Source: Acidimicrobiia bacterium (GTDB taxonomy: Bacteria > Actinomycetota > Acidimicrobiia > Acidimicrobiales > Bin134). From it: a stretch of 64,000 nucleotides of DNA. Location of the stretch: contig VYEX01000081.1 in assembly GCA_009842675.1 (NCBI GenBank), positions 1 through 64,000 of the forward strand, written 5' to 3'. Below, piece after piece: positions 34,979 to 43,621 of the stretch. The notes below the pieces were generated by a model. It did no database searches, was not told the origin of the DNA, and worked only from the letters and a program-made list of their open reading frames with translations. The stretch's first letter is position 1. Each line of letters opens with the position of its first letter. The translations under genes were made by a program, and so were the position numbers.

Positions 34979-36343
34979 ATGACCGTGACCAAAGACCCCA
35001 TGGACACCGATGCCGCTACCGAGAAGGTGGTGGCCTGGCTGGAGGACAATCTGGGGGGCACGGTCACCCATGTCGATCGTCAGGCCCGTTGGCGGCCGGT
35101 GTGGTTCGCCGACTTGGAGCGCAACGGCGAGCAACTGGAGCTGTGCGTACGGGGTGACCGCACCGACATGCCCTTGGTGTTCCCGCTCGACCACGAAATG
35201 CGTCTGCAATCCCTGCTCGGTGATCACGGCATCCCGGTGGCCCACGTGTACGGATGGATCGACGACCCTGCCGCCTACGTCATGGACCGGGTTCCCGGCG
35301 AGAACCACTTCGAGAACTGCACCGATGCCGAACGGGACGCGGTGGTAGACGACTACCTGCACATCCTGGCCCGGATGCACGCCCTTGACATCCAGCCCTT
35401 CGTTGACGGGGGCATCATGCGAGCAGACCGACCAGAGGAGTCGGGCTTGCTGGGTTTGAGGCGCTACGAGCAGCTGTACCGCAGCGTAAAGACGCTCCCC
35501 GACCCGTTCTTGGAGTTCAGCTTGGGATGGTTGCACCGCAATCCCCCGTTCTCCCGGGGCCGGGAGTCGGTCATCGTGTGGGACACCGGCCAGTTCCATC
35601 ATCAAGACGGCCAGGTGCTGGCCGTACTCGACGTGGAGATCGGCCACATCGGCGACCCGATGATGGATTTGGCCGCGTGGCGCCAGCGGGACACCGTGCT
35701 CGGGTTCGGCAACTTCGCCAAGCTGTACGACCGCTACGGCGAGCTGGCCGGCGAACCGGTGGATTTGGACGCCATTCAGCGCCACCACTTCATGTTCACC
35801 CTCTCCAACCAGCTCCCGTTCAGCGCCGCGCTGCGTCAGCCGGCCCCCGACTCCGACCTGATGACCAACCTCCAGTGGTGCTATGAGACCAACCTGTTCG
35901 CCACCGAGGCTCTGGCCGAGATCCTCGGCGTGGAGCTGCCAGAAGTGGAGATGCCCGAACCCCGGGAGTCCCGAGCCGAAGTGGTGCTCAACCACCTGGT
36001 GCGCAATCTGCGCACCGTGCAGATCGAGGACGAATACTTGCGCTACAAGCTGCGGACCATGTTCCGCATGGCCCGCCACGCCGCCCGCATCGACGAGATC
36101 GGCGACGCCGTCTCCGAGGCCGACCTCGACGACCTCCACGAGCTGTTAGGGCACCGCCCGGAGTCATGGCTGGCGGGCGAAGCCGAGCTAGAGCAGTTTG
36201 TGTTGGCCAACGCCGACACAGATCGCTACGACGAGGCCTTGGTCACGCTGTTCCACAAGCGCAATCTGCGGGCTCAAATGCTCCTCGGCCCCGCGGGCTC
36301 AGCCATGGCCCGTCACCTGCGAATTCAGACCTTCAGCGACTGA
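34979..36343 (+). CDS. Aminoglycoside phosphotransferase-family (ACAD10/11-like) kinase, variant active site
   Basis: A 454-residue protein with the kinase-like APH fold. LAVLDVEIGHIGDPMMDLA contains the metal-binding Asp218 in the place of the DWE of ACAD11-type kinases. The catalytic loop, normally HGDxxxxN, reads VWDTGQFH: Asp202 remains, but the His and Asn are changed. The C-terminal 110 residues form an extra helical region. APH domains paired with acyl-CoA dehydrogenases phosphorylate 4-hydroxyacyl-CoAs in mammals (ACAD10/11) and in the bacterial levulinate (lva) pathway. The operon position after the dehydrogenase supports a similar role here; the altered motif leaves activity open. 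Confidence 0.82.
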   Translation: MTVTKDPMDTDAATEKVVAWLEDNLGGTVTHVDRQARWRPVWFADLERNGEQLELCVRGDRTDMPLVFPLDHEMRLQSLLGDHGIPVAHVYGWIDDPAAYVMDRVPGENHFENCTDAERDAVVDDYLHILARMHALDIQPFVDGGIMRADRPEESGLLGLRRYEQLYRSVKTLPDPFLEFSLGWLHRNPPFSRGRESVIVWDTGQFHHQDGQVLAVLDVEIGHIGDPMMDLAAWRQRDTVLGFGNFAKLYDRYGELAGEPVDLDAIQRHHFMFTLSNQLPFSAALRQPAPDSDLMTNLQWCYETNLFATEALAEILGVELPEVEMPEPRESRAEVVLNHLVRNLRTVQIEDEYLRYKLRTMFRMARHAARIDEIGDAVSEADLDDLHELLGHRPESWLAGEAELEQFVLANADTDRYDEALVTLFHKRNLRAQMLLGPAGSAMARHLRIQTFSD

Positions 36344-36346
36344 CTC

Positions 36347-37225
36347 TTAGTCTGCTCGGGGCCGGCAAGCCACGGCAGCGGCACCGATGAGCCCGCCATT
36401 GGCACCGAGAGGACTGGGGACGATGCGAGCCCCTTGGGAATGGACCAAGCGGCAGACGCGGTCGATCTCAGCCTGGGCGGCGTCGAAGAAGTCGTCGCCA
36501 TAGCCAAAGGCCACCGATCCGCCGACCACGGCCAGGCGAAGGTCCAGGAGGTTGGCCACCGACCCCACTCCCCGACCCACCAGCGTGCCCACTCGCCGGC
36601 GCATCTCCACCGGCGCGTCAGCAGGGGAGACCCCACCCAACAGATCGGCGATGGCAGTGCCCGACGCTTGGCCCTCCAGCAGGCCCACCGCCCCGGCGGC
36701 GTCGGCTCGACCGCCCTCGACCACGAAGATGTGACCGATGTGGCCGGCATTGCCGTCGGCACCGTCAAGCAGCCGCCCGTTCAGCACGATGCCACCCCCT
36801 ATGCCGGTGGAAACCACCATGGCCAGGTAGTTGTCTTCTCCGACGGCACCGCCCACCCATCCTTCCGCCAAGGCCAAGGCCTTGGCGTCGTTGTCCACCA
36901 CCACCGGTATTCCGAGGACTTCAGACAGGCGATCTCGAAGGGGGAAGTCTCGCCACACGGCGATGTTGAGCGGAGACAGCAGTCGATGGTTGTCTCGAGA
37001 CGGTCCGCCGCTGCCCACCCCGCACACGCTCACCGGCTTGCTGTGCTCCTCGAGAACCTCCCGCGCCAACTCCACAATCAGGGTGAATAGCGCTTCTTCG
37101 TCAGCAGCCTGAGACGGCCCTCGCCGCTGACACAGCACCTGCCCATTTGGGGCAACCACGCCGACAGCCACCTTGGTGCCGCCGATGTCCACGGCCAGCA
37201 CCGGGCCGTCGAGCACTATCTCCAC
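36347..37225 (-). CDS. ROK-family sugar kinase/glucokinase
   Basis: A 292-residue ROK protein. LAVDIGGTKVAVGVV is the ATP phosphate-binding loop, VDNDAKALALAEGW holds the catalytic Asp region, and STGIGGGIVLNG the second phosphate motif. The usual ROK zinc motif CxCGxxGCxE is missing; the matching segment reads GHIFVVEGGRADAAGA, as in some actinobacterial ROK kinases. It phosphorylates a hexose such as glucose, but this is not certain. Its start overlaps the aquaporin end by 10 bases (37216-37225). Confidence 0.88.
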   Translation of the reverse strand: MEIVLDGPVLAVDIGGTKVAVGVVAPNGQVLCQRRGPSQAADEEALFTLIVELAREVLEEHSKPVSVCGVGSGGPSRDNHRLLSPLNIAVWRDFPLRDRLSEVLGIPVVVDNDAKALALAEGWVGGAVGEDNYLAMVVSTGIGGGIVLNGRLLDGADGNAGHIGHIFVVEGGRADAAGAVGLLEGQASGTAIADLLGGVSPADAPVEMRRRVGTLVGRGVGSVANLLDLRLAVVGGSVAFGYGDDFFDAAQAEIDRVCRLVHSQGARIVPSPLGANGGLIGAAAVACRPRAD

Positions 37226-37920
37226 GGGCTGAGATTATCTTCGCCCGAAGCTCCTTCCGCTTTCTGTCCCGCGGGGTACACGAAGCGGATCAACAGCACC
37301 GCGGCCACCAGCCCAGCGATCTGCATCACAATGAACATGGGCGCCGACGACGGCTCAATACCGGCAAACGTGTCGGAGAACATGCGCCCGACGGTGACCG
37401 CTGGGTTGGCGAAGCTGGTGGACGAGGTGAAGTAGTAGGCCCCGCCGATATAGGCGGCCACTCCGCCGGCCACATACCGAAGCCGCCCAGTGCGCACCAG
37501 CGCGAATATCAGGGCCACCAGCCCGGCGGTGGCGATGACCTCGCCCAGCCACAGATGGCCGGCCGAGCGGTCCTTGGTGGACCAGTTCACCGCGTCCAGG
37601 TCGAACATCAGATTGGCCAGCACCGTCCCGACCACCGCGCCGGCCACCTGGGCGGCGATGTACGGAGCGATATGGCGACGAGGAAAGTCCCCCAATGCCC
37701 AGTCAGCCAGCGTCACCGCCGGGTTGAAGTGGGCCCCCGACACCGGGCCGAACATCAAGATGATGGCGAACAGCACCGCGGCGGAGGCCGCTGCGTTCTG
37801 GAAGAGCTGCAACCCCACATCAGTGGGCGACAGCCGTTCGGCCATGATGCCCGAGCCCACTACGCCGATCAGCAGCAGCGCGGTGCCCACGGCCTCGGCC
37901 ACCAGCTTTCGACTCAGCAC
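37216..37920 (-). CDS. MIP-family aquaporin/glycerol channel
   Basis: A 234-residue channel with about six transmembrane segments. Both Asn-Pro-Ala boxes are present: HFNPAVT (residues 66-68) and FANPAVTVGR (172-174, with Arg179 of the selectivity filter). The sequence around the second box (SFANPAVTVGRMFSDTFAGI) resembles the bacterial aquaporins often linked with arsenic genes, but no ars gene is present here. It likely carries water or a small neutral solute. It overlaps and precedes the ROK kinase gene, which could suggest polyol uptake followed by phosphorylation; that is inference. Confidence 0.9.
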   Translation of the reverse strand: MLSRKLVAEAVGTALLLIGVVGSGIMAERLSPTDVGLQLFQNAAASAAVLFAIILMFGPVSGAHFNPAVTLADWALGDFPRRHIAPYIAAQVAGAVVGTVLANLMFDLDAVNWSTKDRSAGHLWLGEVIATAGLVALIFALVRTGRLRYVAGGVAAYIGGAYYFTSSTSFANPAVTVGRMFSDTFAGIEPSSAPMFIVMQIAGLVAAVLLIRFVYPAGQKAEGASGEDNLSPWR

Positions 37921-37947
37921 GTGAGAAAGCTAATACGCTCGGCGACC

Positions 37948-40302
37948 ATGCGGTTCACCGGCTCCAGTGTTCCCCGACGGGAGGATCCCCGACTGCTGGC
38001 CGGCGCGGGTCGGTTTGTGGACGACATCAACCGTCCCGACCTGCTGGAAGCAGTGTTCGTGCGCAGCCCGGTGGCCCACGGGCGACTGGTTTCCGTCGAC
38101 CCCGATGCCGCCCTGGATACCGAAGGCGTTGTGGCCGTGCTGACTGCTGAGGATCTCGCCCAGTGCTGCTCCCCCATGGGGCTGGGCATAGGCGGGCCGC
38201 TGATCGTGCCTGCTCATCTGCCCTTGGCTGACGAGAAAGTGCGCTTCGCGGGTGATCCGGTTGCTTTGGTGATCGCCACCAGCCGGGCCGCGGCTGAAGA
38301 CGGCGCCGATGCGGTGGAGGTCGACATCGAGCCGCTGCCCCCAGTGACCTGTTCCGCCGCAATGGGCGAGAACGCCGCCGCCGTTTGGGATGAAGCCCCT
38401 GACAACGTGCTGTGGTCAGGAGGGGAGGTGTGGGGCGACCCCGACGAAACCTTCGCATCGGCCGCCCATGTCATATCCGAGACGCTCGCCCAGCACCGCC
38501 ACACCTGCGTCCCCCTGGAAGCCCGGGGCGGATTGGCCGAGTACGACCCGTCTGCCGGCAACCTCCGCTACGAAGTGTCCCATCAGAACCCCCACGCGTT
38601 GCGGGTGCACCTGTCGGCCATCTTGGGGCTGCCAGCCACGCAATTGCGGGTGATTTGCGACAGCATCGGCGGGTCGTTCGGCCTGAAATCCAACCCAACT
38701 CGGGAGGATGTTGCGGTGTGCGCGGCCGCTCGCCTCTTGGGCCAGCCGGTGCGCTGGGTGGAAGATCGGGCCGAGAATCTGGTGGCTGGCGGCCACGCCC
38801 GCGAAGAGCAGGTGAGCGTGGAGGCCGCCCTCGACGAAAACGGAGTGGTGATCGGCTTGCGGGCCGATCTGGTGATGGACCACGGTGCCTACCCGTTCTT
38901 GAACCTCCCGATGTCGCTGTTCGCCAACATCATCAAGGTGCTGCTGCCCGGCACTCTGCGGGTGCGCCACTACCAGTTCCGCGGGTCGGTGGTGGCCACC
39001 AACAAGGCGTCATTCGTGGCCTATCGGGGGCCGTGGGAGATCGAGTGCTGGGTGCGGGAGCGCCTCATGGACCTCATTGCCCGCCAGCTCGAACTCGACC
39101 CGCTGGAGGTACGCCGCCGCAACTACATGGACGACGACCAATTCCCCGGCGCCATGCTCACCGGCCCCACCCTGGAATTCATGACCATCAACCAGACCCT
39201 GGACCGGGCGGTGGAACTGGCCGACTACCAGGGCTTTCGAACCGCCCAGGCCGAAGCCCGAGCCGAGGGTCGCTATCTGGGCATTGGCCTGTGCACCTAC
39301 TTGGAACCCGGCCCCGGTCCCACCGACTACGGCCAGGCGCTGGGCTTCACCTACGAGCAGCGTTCGATGCAGCGGGCCCGGGTGAAGCTGGAGCCCGACG
39401 GGTCGGTCACCCTGTTCACCAGCCAACAGCCCCACGGCCAGAGCCATGAGACCACCTTGTCCCAAGTGGTAGCCGACGAGCTGGGGGTGGGCATCAACGA
39501 CGTGCGGGTGGTGTGCGGCGACACCGATCAGGTGCCGTTCAACATGGTCAGCACCGGGGGGAGCCGGGCCGCCACCCTGGGAGCCGGTGCTGCCCAAGGC
39601 GCGGCCCGCATCGTGCGCAACAAGCTGCTGTCGGTGGTGGCCAACTTGCTGGAGGCCAACCCCGACGACCTGGAGATCATCGATGGGGTGGTGGCGGTAC
39701 GGGGTTCCCCCGACCGCTCCAAGACGGTGGCCGAAGTGGCCCGACTGTCCTACATGGCACCGTTCACCCTGGACGAGGCACTGGGCGACGGGTTCGATGC
39801 ATCGTTCGACTTTGAGACCCCCGCCGGCGGGTGGACCCAGTCAACCCACGTTTGCTGGGTGGAACTGGACCCTGGCACCGGGCTGGTAACCGTGCCCCGC
39901 TATCTGGTGGTTGAGGACTGCGGAGAGATGATCAACCCCGCGGTGGTGGAGGGCCAGATCAGAGGCGGAGTGGCCCAGGGGATTGGCAGCGTGCTGCTGG
40001 AGCGCATCATCTACGACGACAGCGGGCAGTGCACCACATCCACGTTCATGGACTATCTGCTCCCCACCGCAGCGGAGATCCCCCGCATCGACATCGAGCA
40101 TCTCGAGGGTCCGTCCCAGGGCGACGTGCCCTGGCGGGGGGTGGGCGAAGGCGGGGCCATCGGCGCTCCCGCCGCAGTGTGCAACGCCATTGAAGACGCC
40201 CTCGCCCCCTGGGGCGTCGCGATCACCGAGCAATATCTCCCTCCCAGCCGCATCCTTCAGTTCATTTCCCCCGCCGCAGAGCCAGATACGGCTGGCAACT
40301 AG
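37948..40302 (+). CDS. Xanthine dehydrogenase-family molybdopterin-binding subunit with AYRGPW motif
   Basis: A 784-residue large subunit, third of its kind in the window. It starts VPRREDPRLLAGAGRFVDD and has GGSFGLKSNP for the Mo-pterin loop (Ser in place of the middle Gly of GGGFG), AYRGPWEIE at 358-363, GQSHETTLSQ and WRGVGEGGAIG. The active-site loop AYRGPW differs from form I (AYRCSFR) and form II (AYRGAGR). Copper-bound CO oxidation is excluded by the missing Cys, but hydroxylation of an aldehyde or heterocycle is plausible. No S or M subunit lies nearby. The ATG at 37948 was chosen; the open frame upstream overlaps the aquaporin gene. A cupin and a TauD-like gene follow. Confidence 0.92.
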   Translation: MRFTGSSVPRREDPRLLAGAGRFVDDINRPDLLEAVFVRSPVAHGRLVSVDPDAALDTEGVVAVLTAEDLAQCCSPMGLGIGGPLIVPAHLPLADEKVRFAGDPVALVIATSRAAAEDGADAVEVDIEPLPPVTCSAAMGENAAAVWDEAPDNVLWSGGEVWGDPDETFASAAHVISETLAQHRHTCVPLEARGGLAEYDPSAGNLRYEVSHQNPHALRVHLSAILGLPATQLRVICDSIGGSFGLKSNPTREDVAVCAAARLLGQPVRWVEDRAENLVAGGHAREEQVSVEAALDENGVVIGLRADLVMDHGAYPFLNLPMSLFANIIKVLLPGTLRVRHYQFRGSVVATNKASFVAYRGPWEIECWVRERLMDLIARQLELDPLEVRRRNYMDDDQFPGAMLTGPTLEFMTINQTLDRAVELADYQGFRTAQAEARAEGRYLGIGLCTYLEPGPGPTDYGQALGFTYEQRSMQRARVKLEPDGSVTLFTSQQPHGQSHETTLSQVVADELGVGINDVRVVCGDTDQVPFNMVSTGGSRAATLGAGAAQGAARIVRNKLLSVVANLLEANPDDLEIIDGVVAVRGSPDRSKTVAEVARLSYMAPFTLDEALGDGFDASFDFETPAGGWTQSTHVCWVELDPGTGLVTVPRYLVVEDCGEMINPAVVEGQIRGGVAQGIGSVLLERIIYDDSGQCTTSTFMDYLLPTAAEIPRIDIEHLEGPSQGDVPWRGVGEGGAIGAPAAVCNAIEDALAPWGVAITEQYLPPSRILQFISPAAEPDTAGN

Positions 40303-40312
40303 CGTTGTGGCC

Positions 40313-40786
40313 GTGAGCGACAACCCCATCGGCGAGCGGCGCCCTATTCGCATCGCCGAAATCGAATGGGAGGATTTCACCGACCCTGATGAGCCCGACC
40401 GGGAACCGGGGCCGTTTGTGCGCTGGTTGGTGGATCCGGCGTCGGGCAACCGGGTCATGCACGTCAAGTCGTGGGCGGGGCGTAACGCCGCGGCCCACTG
40501 GCATTTGTCCGACACGGTGTATCTGGTGACCAAGGGGGAGTTCATCGTCGAAGGCGAAGAGCCCTACCAGGAGGGCGACTTGCGCTGGGTACGGGGTGGA
40601 TTCGCCTACGGGCCGGAGCGCTCAGGGCCCGACGGCTGCGAGTACCTGTTCTTCAGCCTCGGCCCCTACGACAAGCTCGACCCCGACGAGTACCCGCCCC
40701 CACTGGGCCGCTGGGACGATCCCTCCAGCTGGGTGGACGGCTACCCCCAAGTTGAACGGGCCAAGTTGATGGACAGCCCCCGATGA
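40313..40786 (+). CDS. Cupin-domain protein
   Basis: A 157-residue cupin. HWHLSDTVYLVTKGEF is the first motif with two metal-binding His, and the later GDLRWVRGGFAYGPE forms the second half. It begins with GTG at 40313 (GTG at 40307 also possible), 10 bases after the molybdenum-enzyme stop. Its last four bases overlap the dioxygenase start. As part of this small operon it may be a dioxygenase or isomerase on the same substrate. Not closely similar to the cupin at 6203. Confidence 0.78.
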   Translation: MSDNPIGERRPIRIAEIEWEDFTDPDEPDREPGPFVRWLVDPASGNRVMHVKSWAGRNAAAHWHLSDTVYLVTKGEFIVEGEEPYQEGDLRWVRGGFAYGPERSGPDGCEYLFFSLGPYDKLDPDEYPPPLGRWDDPSSWVDGYPQVERAKLMDSPR

Positions 40787-41640
40787 GCCTCAAGATCACC
40801 CCGCTGGACGCTGTTCTCGGCGCTGAGGTTGACGGATACGATTTCGCCGCAGCACCGGACTCGGAGACAGCTGAAGAGCTGCTGGCCGCCGTGGACGAGC
40901 ACCTGCTCCTTTTGTTCCGCAACCCCGAGCCCCCTACCCCTGCCCAGGTGACCGATTTCTGCGAGTCGTTCGGTCCTCTTCGGCCCACGCTGGCCGACAA
41001 GTCCCGCCTGCCGGGCTTCCCCGGGATCAACCGGGTGTCCAATGTGGACGTCGACGGGGTGGTCGGCACCGGGGGCACCGACGTGGTGACCTTCCACTCC
41101 GATCTCAGCTTCACCCCGCCGCTCATCGAGTTCCTGTACTTGGACGCGGTGATGCTGCCGTCATCAGGCGGCACCACCAAGTGGTTGAACCTGGTCGCCG
41201 CCTACCAAGACCTCGACGAAGACATCCGAGCCCGTATCGACGATGTAGGCGTGGTCTACCGGCTGCGCGACGGCCTGGACTTCGGCAGCTACTTCAAAGC
41301 CAGCGACGGCGAGTCACTGCTGGCTGACCGCACCTGCATATCCCTGGTGCAGACCAACCCCCGCAACGGCCGCCGCAGTGTGTGGCCCAACACCGGCCCC
41401 GATTTCGCCGCCGACGTGGAGGGCCACGGCCCCGATGAAGGCACCGCCCTTCTGGCCGAGCTGTTCGCCCACTGCACCCAAGACCGCTACGTCTACGAGC
41501 ACTATTGGACCGTCGGGGAGTCCGTCTTCTGGCTCAACACCCAGACCATGCACCAGCGCGAGGCCTTCCCCCCCGACCAAATCCGTGAACTCCGTCACGT
41601 GAACATCCTCGGCCACACCGACCCCCGCCAGGCCGCCTAG
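40783..41640 (+). CDS. TauD/TfdA-family Fe(II)/2-oxoglutarate dioxygenase
   Basis: A 285-residue non-haem iron dioxygenase. The facial triad is visible: HSD (His105, Asp107) after VVTF and the distal His257 in TQTMHQREAF; Arg in ELRHVNILG binds 2-oxoglutarate. The family hydroxylates sulfonates, phenoxyacids, carnitine-type and related compounds with O2 and 2-oxoglutarate. It starts in an ATGA overlap with the cupin gene. Position after a molybdenum hydroxylase suggests a joint oxidation pathway for an organic acid. Confidence 0.9.
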   Translation: MSLKITPLDAVLGAEVDGYDFAAAPDSETAEELLAAVDEHLLLLFRNPEPPTPAQVTDFCESFGPLRPTLADKSRLPGFPGINRVSNVDVDGVVGTGGTDVVTFHSDLSFTPPLIEFLYLDAVMLPSSGGTTKWLNLVAAYQDLDEDIRARIDDVGVVYRLRDGLDFGSYFKASDGESLLADRTCISLVQTNPRNGRRSVWPNTGPDFAADVEGHGPDEGTALLAELFAHCTQDRYVYEHYWTVGESVFWLNTQTMHQREAFPPDQIRELRHVNILGHTDPRQAA

Positions 41641-41653
41641 AAGGAAAAAGACT

Positions 41654-42619
41654 ATGACCACTCGTCAACGCTGGTTCCGCTATGGGACGTTGGCCGTGGC
41701 TATCGCCCTTGTCTTCGGGTTGGTGGGCTCTTCGGCCGGCGGACAAGCCCCCGATGAGCGGGATGCGAAGATCGCCGAGCTGGAAAAGCTCGTCGCCGAC
41801 AGAGACACGCTGATCGCGGCCCAGGAATCGCTGCTCAACGAGTACCGATGCTTGTTCAACGTCGACACCCAGCTGGTTCCCAACGGTTGCCCAGGACCAA
41901 CCCAGCCAACGCCCACTCCGACCGCCACACCAACCGCCGTGCCCACGGCCACCCCGACGCCAACCGCGACTGCATCTCCGACACCGACCGCCACTCCCAC
42001 CCCGACGCCAACTCCCCTGCCTGACCCGACCATCCCCGCGGGCACCACCGAGGAACAGTGGGAGCAGCTCCGCCAGTGCAACGCCAACGGCAACTACCAG
42101 TACGCCAACCCCAACGGGATCAACTTTGGCGCCTACGAGTTCAGACGAGTCAGTTGGAACGATTTGGCCCGCCGCCATTACCCCCGCCTCATTGGTGTCG
42201 TGCCCAACGAAGCGGCTCCCGCCGACCAAGACCGCATGGCCTACGCCCTCTACGAAGAGCGGGGGTGGGCACCGTGGCCTAGCTGTAGACCATCGTCCCA
42301 GCCAGGAGACACCACGCCTGCGGACCCGACCTCATTCCCCCCAATACCGGCAGGCACCACCCAGGCCCAGTGGGACCAACTCATCCGGTGCGAGTCTCAG
42401 GGCAACTATCGGGCCTACAGCTCTGTCGGGCCGTTCTTGGGCGCCTTCCAATTCCTCCAAAGCACCTGGGACTGGGTAGGCGGTATCCACTACCCCCGCC
42501 TGGTGGGAGTAGATCCCCGCGACGCAGCCCCCGCCGACCAGCACCGCATGGCCTACGCCCTATACGGGATGCAGGGATGGCGACCGTGGCCCGCCTGCAC
42601 GGCGGCTTTCCGCCAGTAG
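41654..42619 (+). CDS. Secreted protein with two Rpf-like transglycosylase domains
   Basis: A 321-residue exported protein. A basic N-terminus and hydrophobic segment (AVAIALVFGLVGSS) form a signal, then a charged heptad-like helix (about residues 34-65), a Thr/Pro-rich linker, and two copies of an Rpf-type domain. Both copies end with DRMAYALYEERGW or HRMAYALYGMQGW. The second has the catalytic Glu247 in RCESQGNY. In the first the same position is Asn143 (QCNANGNY), so only the second is likely active. Rpf proteins cut peptidoglycan and help dormant actinobacteria resume growth. AAGGA lies just before the ATG. Confidence 0.88.
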   Translation: MTTRQRWFRYGTLAVAIALVFGLVGSSAGGQAPDERDAKIAELEKLVADRDTLIAAQESLLNEYRCLFNVDTQLVPNGCPGPTQPTPTPTATPTAVPTATPTPTATASPTPTATPTPTPTPLPDPTIPAGTTEEQWEQLRQCNANGNYQYANPNGINFGAYEFRRVSWNDLARRHYPRLIGVVPNEAAPADQDRMAYALYEERGWAPWPSCRPSSQPGDTTPADPTSFPPIPAGTTQAQWDQLIRCESQGNYRAYSSVGPFLGAFQFLQSTWDWVGGIHYPRLVGVDPRDAAPADQHRMAYALYGMQGWRPWPACTAAFRQ

Positions 42620-42673
42620 CCACCGGCCGCTAAACACTCCCCTGTTGACTGCGATCAGATTCAGGAGATGGCG

Positions 42674-43621
42674 ATGAGAGGCATGAGAATCGGGGCGATG
42701 GCGGCGGAGGGAACCGGCGATCCGCCGGTTCCGGGGATGAGCGGACCGCCGGGGTTGGCCGAGATAGTGGAAAACGCCCAGCGATTTGAGGCGCTGGGCT
42801 TGGACACGGCTTGGATCGCCAACATTGAGATCGACGCGGTCACCGCATCGGCGGTCGTCGGCACCGCTACCAGCAGCATCGAAATAGCCACCGGCGTGAC
42901 CCCCACCCCCATGCGCCACCCCTTTGCCTTGGCTCAGCAGGCCGCCACTGCGCAGGCCGCGTGCGGCGGGCGGTTCACCCTGGGCATCGGCCTCTGCCAC
43001 CAGGGGATGGTGGAGAACTTGATGGGCCTGTCCTACGCCCGCCCGGCCCGCCAGATGAAGGAGTACCTGGAGATTGCCGGTCCCATGCTGCGGGGCGAGG
43101 GAATGAACTACCAGGGCGACATCTACACCACCCGATGGCGGGGTCTGTCGCACGCGCCCCCTACCGACATCATCGTGGCCGCCATGGGGCCCATCATGCT
43201 GGGCCACGCCGGGCGCCTGGCCTCGGGTACCTTCGTGTGGGCCACTGGCCCCAACACGCTGGCCGACTACGTGGTGCCCACCATCGGCGCGGCAGCCGAA
43301 GCCGCCGGCCGTCCCCAGCCCAGGGTTGCTGCCGGGTTCCCGATCTCGGTAGTCGACGACGCCAAGGCTGGCTATGAGGCCGCCGCCCGCACATTCGCCC
43401 ACTACAAGGACATCCCCTCGTATCGGGGCATGCTCGACCGGGAGGGCATGCCCGGCGTGGAGGACTTGGCCATCACCGGCGATGAGGCCGCGGTGACTGC
43501 CCAGCTGGAGCGCGTTCGAGATGCCGGAGTCACCGACTTGGTGGCCTTCATCTACGACACCGACAACCAATCCCGAGCCCGCACCGAAGCGCTGCTGGGA
43601 GAATTGTCCGGCTCAGCCTGA
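42674..43621 (+). CDS. LLM-class flavin/F420-dependent oxidoreductase
   Basis: A 315-residue luciferase-like monooxygenase. GLAEIVENAQRFEALGLDTAWIAN is the start of the barrel, IEIATGVTPTPMRHPF and GGRFTLGIGLCHQ are flavin/F420-contacting strands of this family. Actinobacterial members often use F420. ATG at 42674 is preferred because AGGAG lies 6 bases before it; ATG 42668 overlaps the Shine-Dalgarno too closely. The 3' end overlaps the small convergent gene by 9 bases. Substrate unknown. Confidence 0.88.
   Translation: MRGMRIGAMAAEGTGDPPVPGMSGPPGLAEIVENAQRFEALGLDTAWIANIEIDAVTASAVVGTATSSIEIATGVTPTPMRHPFALAQQAATAQAACGGRFTLGIGLCHQGMVENLMGLSYARPARQMKEYLEIAGPMLRGEGMNYQGDIYTTRWRGLSHAPPTDIIVAAMGPIMLGHAGRLASGTFVWATGPNTLADYVVPTIGAAAEAAGRPQPRVAAGFPISVVDDAKAGYEAAARTFAHYKDIPSYRGMLDREGMPGVEDLAITGDEAAVTAQLERVRDAGVTDLVAFIYDTDNQSRARTEALLGELSGSA

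Noticed and set aside
37147-37947. N-terminal extension of the third CoxL paralogue
   Set aside because: This part is antisense to the aquaporin and ROK genes; the family start motif lies just after the ATG at 37948.
41900-42030. Tandem repeat or CRISPR-like array
   Set aside because: The repeated ACC/CCG-type units encode a Thr/Pro-rich linker in the Rpf-like protein; unit spacing and sequence are not array-like.
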